This document shows, piece by piece, positions 1-5,714 of a stretch of 6,750 nt of DNA; position 1 is the stretch's first letter; each line of letters starts with the position of its first letter. Below the pieces are notes generated by a model. That model was given only the letters and a program-made list of their open reading frames with translations, was not told the DNA's origin and searched no databases. A program made the position numbers and the translations under genes. Source of the DNA: Candidatus Lindowiibacteriota bacterium (GTDB taxonomy: Bacteria; Lindowbacteria; 2-12-FULL-62-27); the NCBI GenBank assembly GCA_023249255.1, contig JAHFCY010000161.1, positions 1 to 6,750 on the forward strand. Reading direction: 5' to 3'.

Positions 1-300
1 CAATGTAGCGGTGACGAGCACGGCCGCCACGTTGTTGACGCGGATGCTGCCGGGGCTGATCGACACGCCGAATCGCTGGAGCATGTTGGCGATGGATTGA
101 AGCGTGAAGAGGGAGCGGGTCCCGTCGCCGGTGCCTTCGAGACCCGTCACGAGGCCGTAGCCGATGAGCTGGTTGTTGCGAATGCCGTCGACGCGGACAA
201 GATCCTTGACGCGGACCGCGACAGCGGCGTGGACCGGAACCGGCGCCGACGCAAGAATAATCAGGCTCAATCCAAGGCACAGAATTTTTTTCATGTTCAT
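1..300 (-). CDS. flgI: Flagellar P-ring protein FlgI, N-terminal 100 residues (3' end outside window)
   Basis: FlgI is the subunit of the P ring, the periplasmic bushing that surrounds the flagellar rod in the peptidoglycan layer. The gene was translated by hand: exactly 100 codons are open from the ATG at 300 to the window edge. Residues 1-25 form a signal peptide (KK, then a hydrophobic stretch) with a probable signal peptidase I site after VHA. The mature N-terminus carries the family signature: VRVKDLVRVDGIRNNQLIGY, then GLVTGLEGTGDG, FTLQSIANMLQRFGV and VNNVAAVLVTA. A second ATG lies two codons downstream at 294, but the Shine-Dalgarno sequence at 307-312 is correctly spaced for 300. The gene follows flgH after 10 bases, and FlgA, its periplasmic chaperone, is encoded two genes upstream. 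Identity is certain; only the C-terminal part is unseen. Confidence 0.96.
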   Translation of the reverse strand, partial: MNMKKILCLGLSLIILASAPVPVHAAVAVRVKDLVRVDGIRNNQLIGYGLVTGLEGTGDGTRSLFTLQSIANMLQRFGVSISPGSIRVNNVAAVLVTATL

Positions 301-306
301 CCTTCG

Positions 307-312
307 TCTCCT
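307..312 (-). promoter_or_regulatory. Shine-Dalgarno of flgI overlapping the flgH stop codon
   Basis: On the minus strand AGGAGA lies 6 to 7 bases before the ATG at 300 and 12 to 13 before the ATG at 294, so it favours the upstream start. The flgH stop codon TAG (313-311) is part of the same TAGGAGA string. A ribosome terminating on flgH therefore stands on the flgI ribosome-binding site, which suggests coupled translation of the L-ring and P-ring subunits. Confidence 0.75.
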
Positions 313-967
313 AAAACAGGACATCGACCACGGGGCCGAATATCCGGTCGAAAATAGTTTTCCGTTTCTGGGCGTTGACGGTAAACTCGGGTGTGTAGGC
401 GATGTGCGCGTCCGCCAGCTGGCTGGACTTGACGGTGTTGTCCTTGGTGATGTCGTTCGGGCGGATGATGCCGCTGACCTGAAGGGTGATCCGGTCGTTG
501 CTGACGACAAGAGATTTTCTGCCGTGAATGACGAGACTGCCGTTGGGCAGAACGTTGACGACCTGCGCGGCGACGTCGAGGGTCAGAAGGGACTCGTTTT
601 TCGTGTTGGTCTGATGGGTCGTCCCTGTTTTGCCTTTGATGTCCGCCCCGAACATCGGGATGTGCCGGGCGAGCCGGTGCCAGATATGGTCGTCGTCTGT
701 GTTGTCGGCCGCCGGACTGTTGGCGCCGTCGATGGTCCCGCCGAGCGACATTTCCTTCTCGCGCTTGTTGTCGTTTTTATTGCTCGTTTTCTGATTCTCC
801 GAAACGATGACCGTCACGATGTCGCCGATGCCGTGCGCGCGGATGTCCGTGTAGAGCGACTCCGAACTTGAATTCCAGAGCGACCGTGCCAAGGCCGGAG
901 AGGCCGTCGAAAGAATCAGGGCGACCGATGCGGCGCCCGCGATGCGTCGAATGGATGCGGGATTCAT
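311..967 (-). CDS. flgH: Flagellar L-ring protein FlgH (no lipobox)
   Basis: FlgH forms the L ring, the outer-membrane bushing of the flagellar rod. The 218-residue product is of normal family length. Residues 1-27 are a signal peptide (RR, a hydrophobic segment, then ALA before Arg28), so signal peptidase I cleavage is likely. Family motifs follow: SLW at 29-31, SLYTDIRAHGIGDIVTVIV at 37-55, a hydrophilic low-complexity stretch at 57-95, and the conserved core from about 115 to 192 including TNTKNESLLTLDVAAQVV, LPNGSLVIHGRK, ITLQVSGIIRPNDI and SSQLADAHIAY. The region after AHIAY departs from the usual G-rich YxGKG tail but ends in a typical hydrophobic IFDRIFGPVVDVLF. The protein has no cysteine, so it cannot be the lipoprotein described in enterobacteria. 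Its ATG overlaps the flgA stop (ATGA), and GGAGGT at 976-981 is 8 to 9 bases upstream. Confidence 0.95.
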   Translation of the reverse strand: MNPASIRRIAGAASVALILSTASPALARSLWNSSSESLYTDIRAHGIGDIVTVIVSENQKTSNKNDNKREKEMSLGGTIDGANSPAADNTDDDHIWHRLARHIPMFGADIKGKTGTTHQTNTKNESLLTLDVAAQVVNVLPNGSLVIHGRKSLVVSNDRITLQVSGIIRPNDITKDNTVKSSQLADAHIAYTPEFTVNAQKRKTIFDRIFGPVVDVLF

Positions 968-1863
968 CCCTTGTCACCTCCGTCCCAGATAACCTCCGCC
1001 TGATGCGGGGCCGTGATTTTGGCGAAAAATCGTTTCAGGCTCAGGGTATTCTTGAAGGCGATGCGGTCGCCGACGAATCCGGACGATTCCGCCTCGCCGA
1101 AGACTTTGGCCGCCAGCCCGCCGATGTTGATGCCGATTTCGATAATTTCGCCGCGGAGGACAGCCGCCGGCTGGCGGAGGAAATCGAGTTGTATCCGCGC
1201 GCCCTGACCGATGTTGCGATTGGATTCCTGATCGATTACCTGTCCGGGATCGGTGGCGGCATCCGTCGGAAGATCGTCGAGCCTCACCCGGCTGACAGCC
1301 AGATCGCTTTCGGCGATCCGTTTGCCGGCCGGGATGTGATAGCGAGCGCGAATGTCCGGCCCCTCAGCCGACACCGCAGCCGCACAGAAGGCGGTCTTTC
1401 GTATTCCGCGCTCGCCCAAGGCCGAAATCTTGTATCGACGGATGCCGAGCCGCCGATGCCCTGACATTTCTTCAAAGAGCAGTTCGGATCCGGACGAATA
1501 GGAAAATTTTTCCGGGAACTGCATGAATCGAATCTCGACGCCGGAAAATCCGCGCGGCTCGAGTTCTTTTGAAAGCGCCGTGAGAATCCGCTCCTGCGCA
1601 ACCGGCTGGGTGAGGAGTTTGTCCTCGAATCCCCAGGCCGCGCCGGACAGGCAGCGGACAACGGATAGGAGTCCGCAGGCAACACCTGCCTGCCGGCAGG
1701 CAGGGGCACACAGGCAACAGGCAACATACAGAGCCACGATGAGAGACTTTCGGAGGCGCTCGGAAAAATACGGCGCGATCAGGCGATTGGAGATCATCCC
1801 GCCGGTCATCCCGCTTTGCGCGCATCCATGCGCCTGCGGGATTCCCTTCATCCCGCCGGTCAT
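964..1863 (-). CDS. flgA: Flagellar basal-body P-ring formation chaperone FlgA (SAF domain) with repeat-derived N-terminus
   Basis: FlgA is a periplasmic chaperone needed for FlgI to assemble into the P ring. The C-terminal half is diagnostic. A SAF domain spans about 172-233 (ARYHIPAGKRIAESDL, VRLDDLP, then GQVIDQESNRNIGQGARIQLDFLR), followed by the family's β-rich domain at about 236-292 (VLRGEIIEIGINIGGL, AAKVFGEAESSGFVGDRI, KRFFAKITAP). Residues 79-170 are the poorly conserved N-terminal region. The start is uncertain. The ATG at 1863 overlaps the flgG stop (ATGA) but lacks a good ribosome-binding site, and residues 1-22 are encoded by a REP-like repeat. ATGs at 1809 and 1797 (Met19, Met23) are alternatives, and the one at 1797 follows GGCGGG. 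Residues 38-78 should be the signal peptide but carry a second repeat (codons 47-63, Cys-rich, with CRQAG), so the hydrophobic core is interrupted by an arginine. Family assignment is sure; start and export are not. Confidence 0.9.
   Translation of the reverse strand: MTGGMKGIPQAHGCAQSGMTGGMISNRLIAPYFSERLRKSLIVALYVACCLCAPACRQAGVACGLLSVVRCLSGAAWGFEDKLLTQPVAQERILTALSKELEPRGFSGVEIRFMQFPEKFSYSSGSELLFEEMSGHRRLGIRRYKISALGERGIRKTAFCAAAVSAEGPDIRARYHIPAGKRIAESDLAVSRVRLDDLPTDAATDPGQVIDQESNRNIGQGARIQLDFLRQPAAVLRGEIIEIGINIGGLAAKVFGEAESSGFVGDRIAFKNTLSLKRFFAKITAPHQAEVIWDGGDKG
976..981 (-). promoter_or_regulatory. Strong Shine-Dalgarno of flgH inside the flgA 3' end
   Basis: The minus strand reads GGAGGT, with the flgH ATG 8 bases downstream at 967. 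It lies within the last codons of flgA, which encode GGDKG. The near-consensus match supports the 967 start and independent loading of ribosomes on flgH. flgA, by contrast, has no clear site of its own. Confidence 0.7.
1676..1725. repeat. 20-base perfect palindrome flanked by 7-base CAGGCAA units, inside flgA
   Basis: Positions 1685-1704 form a perfect palindrome with half-site CCTGCCTGCC, centred between 1694 and 1695. On the plus strand the 8-mer CAGGCAAC occurs at 1676-1683, 1711-1718 and 1718-1725; the last two are tandem 7-base units. The palindrome therefore sits within an array of CAGGCAA units. Neighbouring sequence at about 1646-1675 (CAGGCAGCGGACAACGG) may be more of the same element. 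The block stays in frame within flgA and encodes VACCLCAPACRQAGVAC. From memory, this GC-rich palindrome resembles highly iterated repeats of several uncultivated bacterial lineages. Its copy number in this genome cannot be judged from one window. Confidence 0.8.
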
Positions 1864-1864
1864 C
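1794..1864. repeat. REP-like hairpin element with 17-base direct repeats at the flgG/flgA junction
   Basis: The 17-mer TCATCCCGCCGGTCATC occurs exactly at 1794-1810 and 1848-1864, 54 bases apart. Between them is a compound inverted repeat: ATCCCGC (1808-1814) pairs with GCGGGAT (1836-1842), enclosing GCGCAT (1820-1825), CC and ATGCGC (1828-1833). GCGGGAT at 1836-1842 can also pair with ATCCCGC at 1850-1856 across a 7-base loop, so alternative folds exist. The right copy covers the flgG stop codon and the flgA ATG. The 54-base period is a multiple of three, giving the repeated peptide MTGGM in FlgA. The form is that of REP or BIME-like intergenic elements. No transposase accompanies it. Confidence 0.75.
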
Positions 1865-2648
1865 GCTTGAGGCTCGATGCCGTCTGGAGCATGCCGTCGG
1901 AGGTCTGGATGGAACGCGAATTGACCTCGTAGGCTCGCTGGGCGGTGATGAGGTCGACCATGCTTTCGACGACCTGGACGTTGGACATTTCCAGAAATCC
2001 CTGCCGGACTGCGGCGAGTCCGTTCGTCTGCGGCTGGGCCTGAATCGGCGCGCCGCTGGACGCCGTTTCAACAAACAGGTTCTGGCCGATGGCGGAAAGT
2101 CCCGCCGGGTTGACGAATTTGGCGAGCGTGACGGCTCCGATCTGGGAGGGCGCGACCGCGCCGGGCTGTTGAACGGAAAAAGTGCCGTCAGTGGTGACGA
2201 GGACCGCGACCGCGTCCTGCGGAATGGTGATGGCGTCGGCGAGCGGATCGCCGTCGGAGCTGACCACGCGGCCGGTCGAGTCGAGTTTAAAACTGCCGTC
2301 GCGCGTGTAGGCGGTCTGTCCATCCGGAAGCGTGACGCGGAAAAATCCGTCTCCCTCGAGCGAGAGATCCAGCGGGTTTCCAGTCCGTTTAAGGCTTCCC
2401 TGCTCGAACATTTTTTGAGTGGCGGCCACGCGAGTGCCGAGGCCGACCTGGATACCGGTCGGGATGGAGGCGTCGCCCGACGTGGGCGTGCCCGCAAGCA
2501 GCATCCGCTGATACATGAGGTCTTCGAAATCGGCGCGATCTTTTTTGAACGCGGTCGTGTTGACGTTGGCCAGGTTGTTCGAGATGACGTCGACGTTGAA
2601 CTGCTGGCCGATCATGCCCGTCGACGCCGTCCATAGTGATCTCATCAT
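1860..2648 (-). CDS. flgG: Flagellar distal rod protein FlgG
   Basis: FlgG builds the distal rod that passes through the P and L rings. The product has 262 residues, the usual FlgG length. It has the N-terminal rod/hook motif (MMRSLWTASTGM, then ISNNLANVNTTAFKKDRADFEDLMYQ), the signature GIQVGLGTRVAATQKMFEQGSLKRTGNPLDLSLEGDGFF at about residues 65-104, and TAYTRDGSFKLDSTGRVV. It ends with the C-terminal coiled-coil motif VRQGFLEMSNVQVVESMVDLITAQRAYEVNSRSIQTSDGMLQ. There is no signal peptide, as expected for export by the flagellar type III apparatus. Two adjacent ATGs (2648, 2645) are possible; the Shine-Dalgarno sequence favours 2648. The gene lies 39 bases after the flgF-type gene, and its stop codon overlaps the predicted flgA start within a repeat element. 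Confidence 0.97.
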   Translation of the reverse strand: MMRSLWTASTGMIGQQFNVDVISNNLANVNTTAFKKDRADFEDLMYQRMLLAGTPTSGDASIPTGIQVGLGTRVAATQKMFEQGSLKRTGNPLDLSLEGDGFFRVTLPDGQTAYTRDGSFKLDSTGRVVSSDGDPLADAITIPQDAVAVLVTTDGTFSVQQPGAVAPSQIGAVTLAKFVNPAGLSAIGQNLFVETASSGAPIQAQPQTNGLAAVRQGFLEMSNVQVVESMVDLITAQRAYEVNSRSIQTSDGMLQTASSLKR

Positions 2649-2658
2649 GGTAAAAGAG

Positions 2659-2665
2659 CCTCCTT
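2659..2665 (-). promoter_or_regulatory. Consensus Shine-Dalgarno of flgG
   Basis: AAGGAGG on the minus strand lies 10 bases before the ATG at 2648 and 13 before the ATG at 2645, so the first methionine is the better start. It is the best ribosome-binding site in the window and sits in the 39-base gap between the two rod genes. This fits high production of FlgG, which is the most abundant rod subunit in characterised flagella. Confidence 0.75.
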
Positions 2666-2687
2666 AGGCTGTGAATGCGCTCATTGA

Positions 2688-3476
2688 TCAGGCCCGGCCG
2701 ACGTCGCTGATGGCCATGCCGATCAACTGGTCACCCGTCGAAATCACGCGCTGATTGGCTTCGTAGGCGCGATTGACGACGATCATCTGAACCATGTCTT
2801 TAATGATGTTCGAATTGGCGGCTTCGATGTATCCCTGCCGCACTTCCGTCGCGGCTGGCGCCGGAGTGGCCGTCCCGCTTTTTTGCGTTTCCCGGAAGAG
2901 ATTATCGCCGATTTTCGACAGCGACTGCATGTCTTTGAAGGTGACGAGCCGCAGTTGTCCCTGTGCGACGCCGTCGCGGTTGACGAGCGTTCCATTTTTT
3001 TGAATGTAGAGGCCGTCGGTGTCGATTCGCATGGGATTACCGTCGGCGCCGATGACTTTGTCGCCGTGCATGGTTGTGAGAAAGCCTTCTCCATTTCGGA
3101 TAAAATTTCCGGCGCGCGTATGGAGGCGGCCGACATTGGCCCGGTCGACTTCAAAAAATCCTTCGCCCCAGATGGCGACGTCGAGCGGATTGCTGGTTGA
3201 CTTGAGCGCGCCCTGGGAAAAGTCGATGTATTCTCCCTTGACGCGGACGCCCGTTCCCATGTCGCCGATGTAAGGCCGGGCGTCGTATTCTCCATTGGGC
3301 GTTTTAATGACGTCGTCGAACAATCGGTGCATGTTGAACCGCGGCTCCTCTTTCCAGAGCATGAGATGGCGTTTGAAGGCCGGGGTGTCGACGTTGGCGA
3401 GATTGTTGGAGATGACGTCCATCTCCGTCCATTTGGCCAGCATGCCGGACGCGCCGGTGTAGATGCCGCGGATCAT
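2688..3476 (-). CDS. flgF: Flagellar rod protein of the FlgF/FlhO type
   Basis: This is a flagellar rod subunit exported by the flagellar type III system, probably the proximal-rod protein FlgF. Residues 1-36 hold the rod/hook N-terminal motif ([12 protein letters not shown], then ISNNLANVDTPAFKR). The middle contains DMGTGVRVKGEYIDFSQGAL and NPLDVAIWGEGFFEV, shared with FlgG. The C-terminus has VRQGYIEAANSNIIKDMVQM followed by VNRAYEANQRVISTGDQL. At 262 residues it equals the neighbouring FlgG in length and is clearly its paralogue. The insert at 36-75 (KEEPRFNMHRLFDDV, YIGDMG) recalls spirochaete and Firmicutes FlgF/FlhO proteins rather than enterobacterial FlgF. Position before flgG supports flgF. 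Its ATG overlaps the murA stop (ATGA), and AGGA at 3484-3487 is 7 bases upstream, inside murA. It lacks FlgG's TQKMFEQGSLKRTGNP signature. Confidence 0.92.
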   Translation of the reverse strand: MIRGIYTGASGMLAKWTEMDVISNNLANVDTPAFKRHLMLWKEEPRFNMHRLFDDVIKTPNGEYDARPYIGDMGTGVRVKGEYIDFSQGALKSTSNPLDVAIWGEGFFEVDRANVGRLHTRAGNFIRNGEGFLTTMHGDKVIGADGNPMRIDTDGLYIQKNGTLVNRDGVAQGQLRLVTFKDMQSLSKIGDNLFRETQKSGTATPAPAATEVRQGYIEAANSNIIKDMVQMIVVNRAYEANQRVISTGDQLIGMAISDVGRA

Positions 3477-4726
3477 TCGGCCTTCCTGATAATATCGGCG
3501 CCGACGCTCCGAAGTTTCACTTCCATCGACTCGTAACCGCGGTCGATGTGGTACACGCGCCTGACTTCCGATTTGCCCTCGGCCACGAGGCCGGCCAGAA
3601 CGAGCGCGGCGCTGGCGCGAAGGTCCGACGCGGTGACGGGCGCGCCTTTCAGGCGACGAACTCCCTTGACGACGGCGACCCGGCCTTCGAGCGAAATGTC
3701 GGCGCCCATCCGCGTCAATTCCGCGGCATGAAGGAAACGGTTTTCAAACACCGTTTCGGTGATGACGCCGGTTCCGTCGCCGACCGCCATCATGGCCATG
3801 AACTGCGCCTGCATGTCGGTCGGGAAGCCTGGATAGGGCATGGTCGTGAGCGTGATGGGCCGCGTCCGGCGATTGGCCGAGACACGAATTTCGTCGGCAT
3901 TGCGGTCGACGCGCGCGCCGGCCTCTTCGAGTTTGTCGAGTACCGATTCGAGGTGATCCGCCCGCGCATGGGTGAGGGCGAGATCGCCCAGTGTCATGGC
4001 CGCCGCCACCGCAAACGTGCCGGCTTCAATGCGGTCCGGAATAACGCTGTGCCGCGAGCCCTTCAATTTCCGGCTGCCGACGATTTCAATCGTGTCGGAT
4101 CCGGCGCCGCGGACAGACGCGCCCGCGGATGCGAGGAAATTGGCGAGATCGGTGATCTCCGGTTCGCGCGCGGCATTGCGAAGGACCGTCTTATGCGGCA
4201 GAGCGGCCGCGTACATCATCAGATTTTCAGTGGCGCCCACGCTGGGAAACGGCAGCCGGACGGATCGTTTGGGCGAATGGCGGCCGCGAATATCGACGTA
4301 GCCGCCATCGAGTTTGATATCGGCGCCGAGCGCCGCGAATCCTTTCAAATGAATGTCGATGGGCCGCGCACCGATTGCACAGCCGCCCGGCAGAGAAACC
4401 CTCGCTTTGCGAAACCGCGCCAGAAGCGGTCCCATGACAAGGACGCTTGCGCGCATCGTCCGAACCAGTTCGTAGGGCGCCTCAAATGTTCGGACGCGAC
4501 GGGTGTCGATGGTGAGACGATTTTTTGAAAAATCAATACTGGCGCCGAGGCGCGTCAAGAGTTTTGTCATGGTGTGGACGTCGCGGAGGTTCGGAACGTT
4601 GTCGATTTCGGAGATGTCCGACGTCAGGAGAGTCGCCGCCATGATCGGCAGCACGGCATTCTTGGAGCCGCTGATTCGGACCTTGCCTCGAAGAGGCTTT
4701 GAGCCTTTAATGACGAAAACGTCCAT
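3473..4726 (-). CDS. murA: UDP-N-acetylglucosamine 1-carboxyvinyltransferase MurA
   Basis: MurA transfers enolpyruvate from phosphoenolpyruvate to UDP-GlcNAc, the first committed step of peptidoglycan synthesis, in the cytoplasm. At 417 residues it is full length for the family. Visible active-site elements are SGSKNA with Lys22-Asn23, the mobile loop [19 protein letters not shown] with catalytic Cys116 and Arg121, GFPTDMQAQ with Asp304, and the C-terminal DLRAS (368-372) and HIDRGYE (393-399) motifs. Cysteine rather than aspartate at 116 predicts the fosfomycin-sensitive type. The ATG at 4726 gives the usual [16 protein letters not shown] start, with a G-run (4736-4741) 9 bases upstream as a weak ribosome-binding site. 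It follows prmC by 91 bases, and its stop overlaps the flgF start, tying cell-wall synthesis to the flagellar block. No missing catalytic residue was seen. Confidence 0.98.
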   Translation of the reverse strand: MDVFVIKGSKPLRGKVRISGSKNAVLPIMAATLLTSDISEIDNVPNLRDVHTMTKLLTRLGASIDFSKNRLTIDTRRVRTFEAPYELVRTMRASVLVMGPLLARFRKARVSLPGGCAIGARPIDIHLKGFAALGADIKLDGGYVDIRGRHSPKRSVRLPFPSVGATENLMMYAAALPHKTVLRNAAREPEITDLANFLASAGASVRGAGSDTIEIVGSRKLKGSRHSVIPDRIEAGTFAVAAAMTLGDLALTHARADHLESVLDKLEEAGARVDRNADEIRVSANRRTRPITLTTMPYPGFPTDMQAQFMAMMAVGDGTGVITETVFENRFLHAAELTRMGADISLEGRVAVVKGVRRLKGAPVTASDLRASAALVLAGLVAEGKSEVRRVYHIDRGYESMEVKLRSVGADIIRKAE

Positions 4727-4817
4727 TCCCCGGTTCCCCCCTGCCCCTCAGCAGGCGCGCACGCGGAGAAGCCGTTGCGCGACTTGCTTGACCTTTCGGA
4801 AAAAAGGAGGGCGGACT
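4727..4817 (-). other. prmC-murA spacer, longest non-coding gap in the window
   Basis: These 91 bases are the only gap large enough for a promoter. On the minus strand they contain a T6 run shortly after the prmC stop (no GC stem before it), a weak imperfect hairpin (4757-4761 pairs with 4776-4780, extended by CGG/CCG, loop CTTCT) and a G-rich stretch before murA. No convincing -35/-10 pair, operator or terminator was found. The simplest reading is an internal operon spacer. Confidence 0.5.
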
Positions 4818-5714
4818 TTAGGCCGGATTCAAACGCAGTTCGGCGGCGCGGGGCAGGCCGGCGAGGTCGGGGTGGGTTGCGACACAGGTGAAGGGAAGAT
4901 CTTTCAGGAGGGATCCGTCCGCGATCCGGCCGGCGATGCGGGGCGAGATTTCGACGAAGATGACGCCGCCGTCGATCAGGCGCTTTCGGGCCATGCGAAA
5001 GAGGCGGCGGTAGATCGTTGTGCCGTCCTCCTCGTCCGTCAATGCCATCCGGGGCTCAAATTTCCGGATGCCCGGCGGAAGGGATTCGAATTCTTCAAGA
5101 GACAGGTATGGCGGATTGGAGACGATGACATCAAACCGTTCGGTTGAGCCCAACGGAAACAGATCGCAGAGAACGACGCGGACGCGATCAAGCAGGCCAA
5201 GCGCTGAGAGGTTTTGAACGGCGATTCCGGCGGCGGCCAGAGAAAATTCAGTGGCCGTCACGCAGGCTGTCGGGCAATGGGTGGCCACCGCGGCCGCGAT
5301 GCAGCCGCTGCCTGTGCCGACATCGCAGATCTGAATTTTGGATTTTAGATTTTGGATTTTGGATTCATGATTCACCCACTTCGCCGCGAGGTCGACCAGG
5401 AGTTCCGTCTCGGGTCTCGGGATCAGGACGTTTTTGTCGACGTAAAAAGGGAGTGAATAAAATTCCCGGTGGCCGATCAGATGGGCAACCGGTTTGTTTC
5501 CGGCGCGGTGCCGGACGCGCTCGCGATAGGCCGAAAGCTCGATGTCCGTCAGCCGTTGTTCCCGCCGGGCCAGCAGGATTTCGCGCGAAACCTCGAGCGT
5601 GTCGGCGAGCAACAACTCCGCGTCGAGGCGGGCCGATTCGATTCCGCGTTTGGAGAAAAAATCCTCCGTCACGGCCAGAATTTTCCCGACTTCCCAGATT
5701 TCGGCCATCGTCAA
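4818..5714 (-). CDS. prmC: Peptide chain release factor N5-glutamine methyltransferase PrmC
   Basis: PrmC (HemK) uses S-adenosylmethionine to methylate the glutamine of the GGQ motif in release factors; its substrate RF1 is encoded immediately upstream. The 298-residue protein has the N-terminal helical recognition domain (about 1-85) and the conserved segment LIGHREFYSLPFYVDKNVLIPRPETE. The Rossmann methyltransferase domain has the SAM motif DVGTGSGCIA (131-140) and the substrate-glutamine motif NPPY (200-203), followed by FEPRMALTDEEDG. Residues 115-128 (NHESKIQNLKSKIQ) come from an AT-rich 7-base repeat and are an apparent in-frame insertion ahead of the SAM motif; all catalytic motifs are intact. 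Two starts are possible: TTG at 5714, overlapping the prfA stop (TTGA) with AAGG 7 bases upstream, or ATG at 5708 (Met3), 2 bases after prfA. The TTG is kept for its spacing, but the ATG is nearly as likely. Confidence 0.96.
   Translation of the reverse strand: MTMAEIWEVGKILAVTEDFFSKRGIESARLDAELLLADTLEVSREILLARREQRLTDIELSAYRERVRHRAGNKPVAHLIGHREFYSLPFYVDKNVLIPRPETELLVDLAAKWVNHESKIQNLKSKIQICDVGTGSGCIAAAVATHCPTACVTATEFSLAAAGIAVQNLSALGLLDRVRVVLCDLFPLGSTERFDVIVSNPPYLSLEEFESLPPGIRKFEPRMALTDEEDGTTIYRRLFRMARKRLIDGGVIFVEISPRIAGRIADGSLLKDLPFTCVATHPDLAGLPRAAELRLNPA
5333..5374. repeat. Six tandem 7-base units (GGATTTT type) in frame inside prmC
   Basis: On the plus strand the units read GAATTTT, GGATTTT, AGATTTT, GGATTTT, GGATTCA and TGATTCA. 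They cover 42 bases, exactly 14 codons, so the 7-base period does not disturb the prmC frame. On the minus strand they encode approximately NHESKIQNLKSKIQ. The array is markedly AT-rich within a GC-rich gene. From memory, heptameric repeats of this sequence are dispersed in cyanobacterial and various metagenomic genomes, and SKIQNxKSKIQ-type peptides mark where they enter coding regions. Confidence 0.85.

Noticed and set aside
164-871. Plus-strand 235-codon frame over flgI and flgH
   Set aside because: Antisense to two conserved flagellar genes, with no recognisable domain.
1472-2497. Minus-strand 341-codon frame overlapping flgG and flgA
   Set aside because: Same strand but shifted frame; the product is dominated by Arg, Ser and Pro as expected for an out-of-frame reading of GC-rich genes, while FlgG and FlgA are clear in the true frames.
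2567-3420. Similar sequences around the 5' parts of the two rod genes as a DNA repeat
   Set aside because: The similarity is the shared SNNLANV motif of two paralogous rod proteins, not a mobile or tandem repeat.
3548-4528. Plus-strand open frame of 326 codons opposite murA
   Set aside because: Antisense shadow of murA; composition is low in hydrophobic structure and no family motif or ribosome-binding site was seen.
4757-4780. Possible terminator hairpin between prmC and murA
   Set aside because: The stem is only 5 plus 3 pairs with a bulge and is not followed by a T-run; the nearby T6 run lies upstream of it, not downstream.
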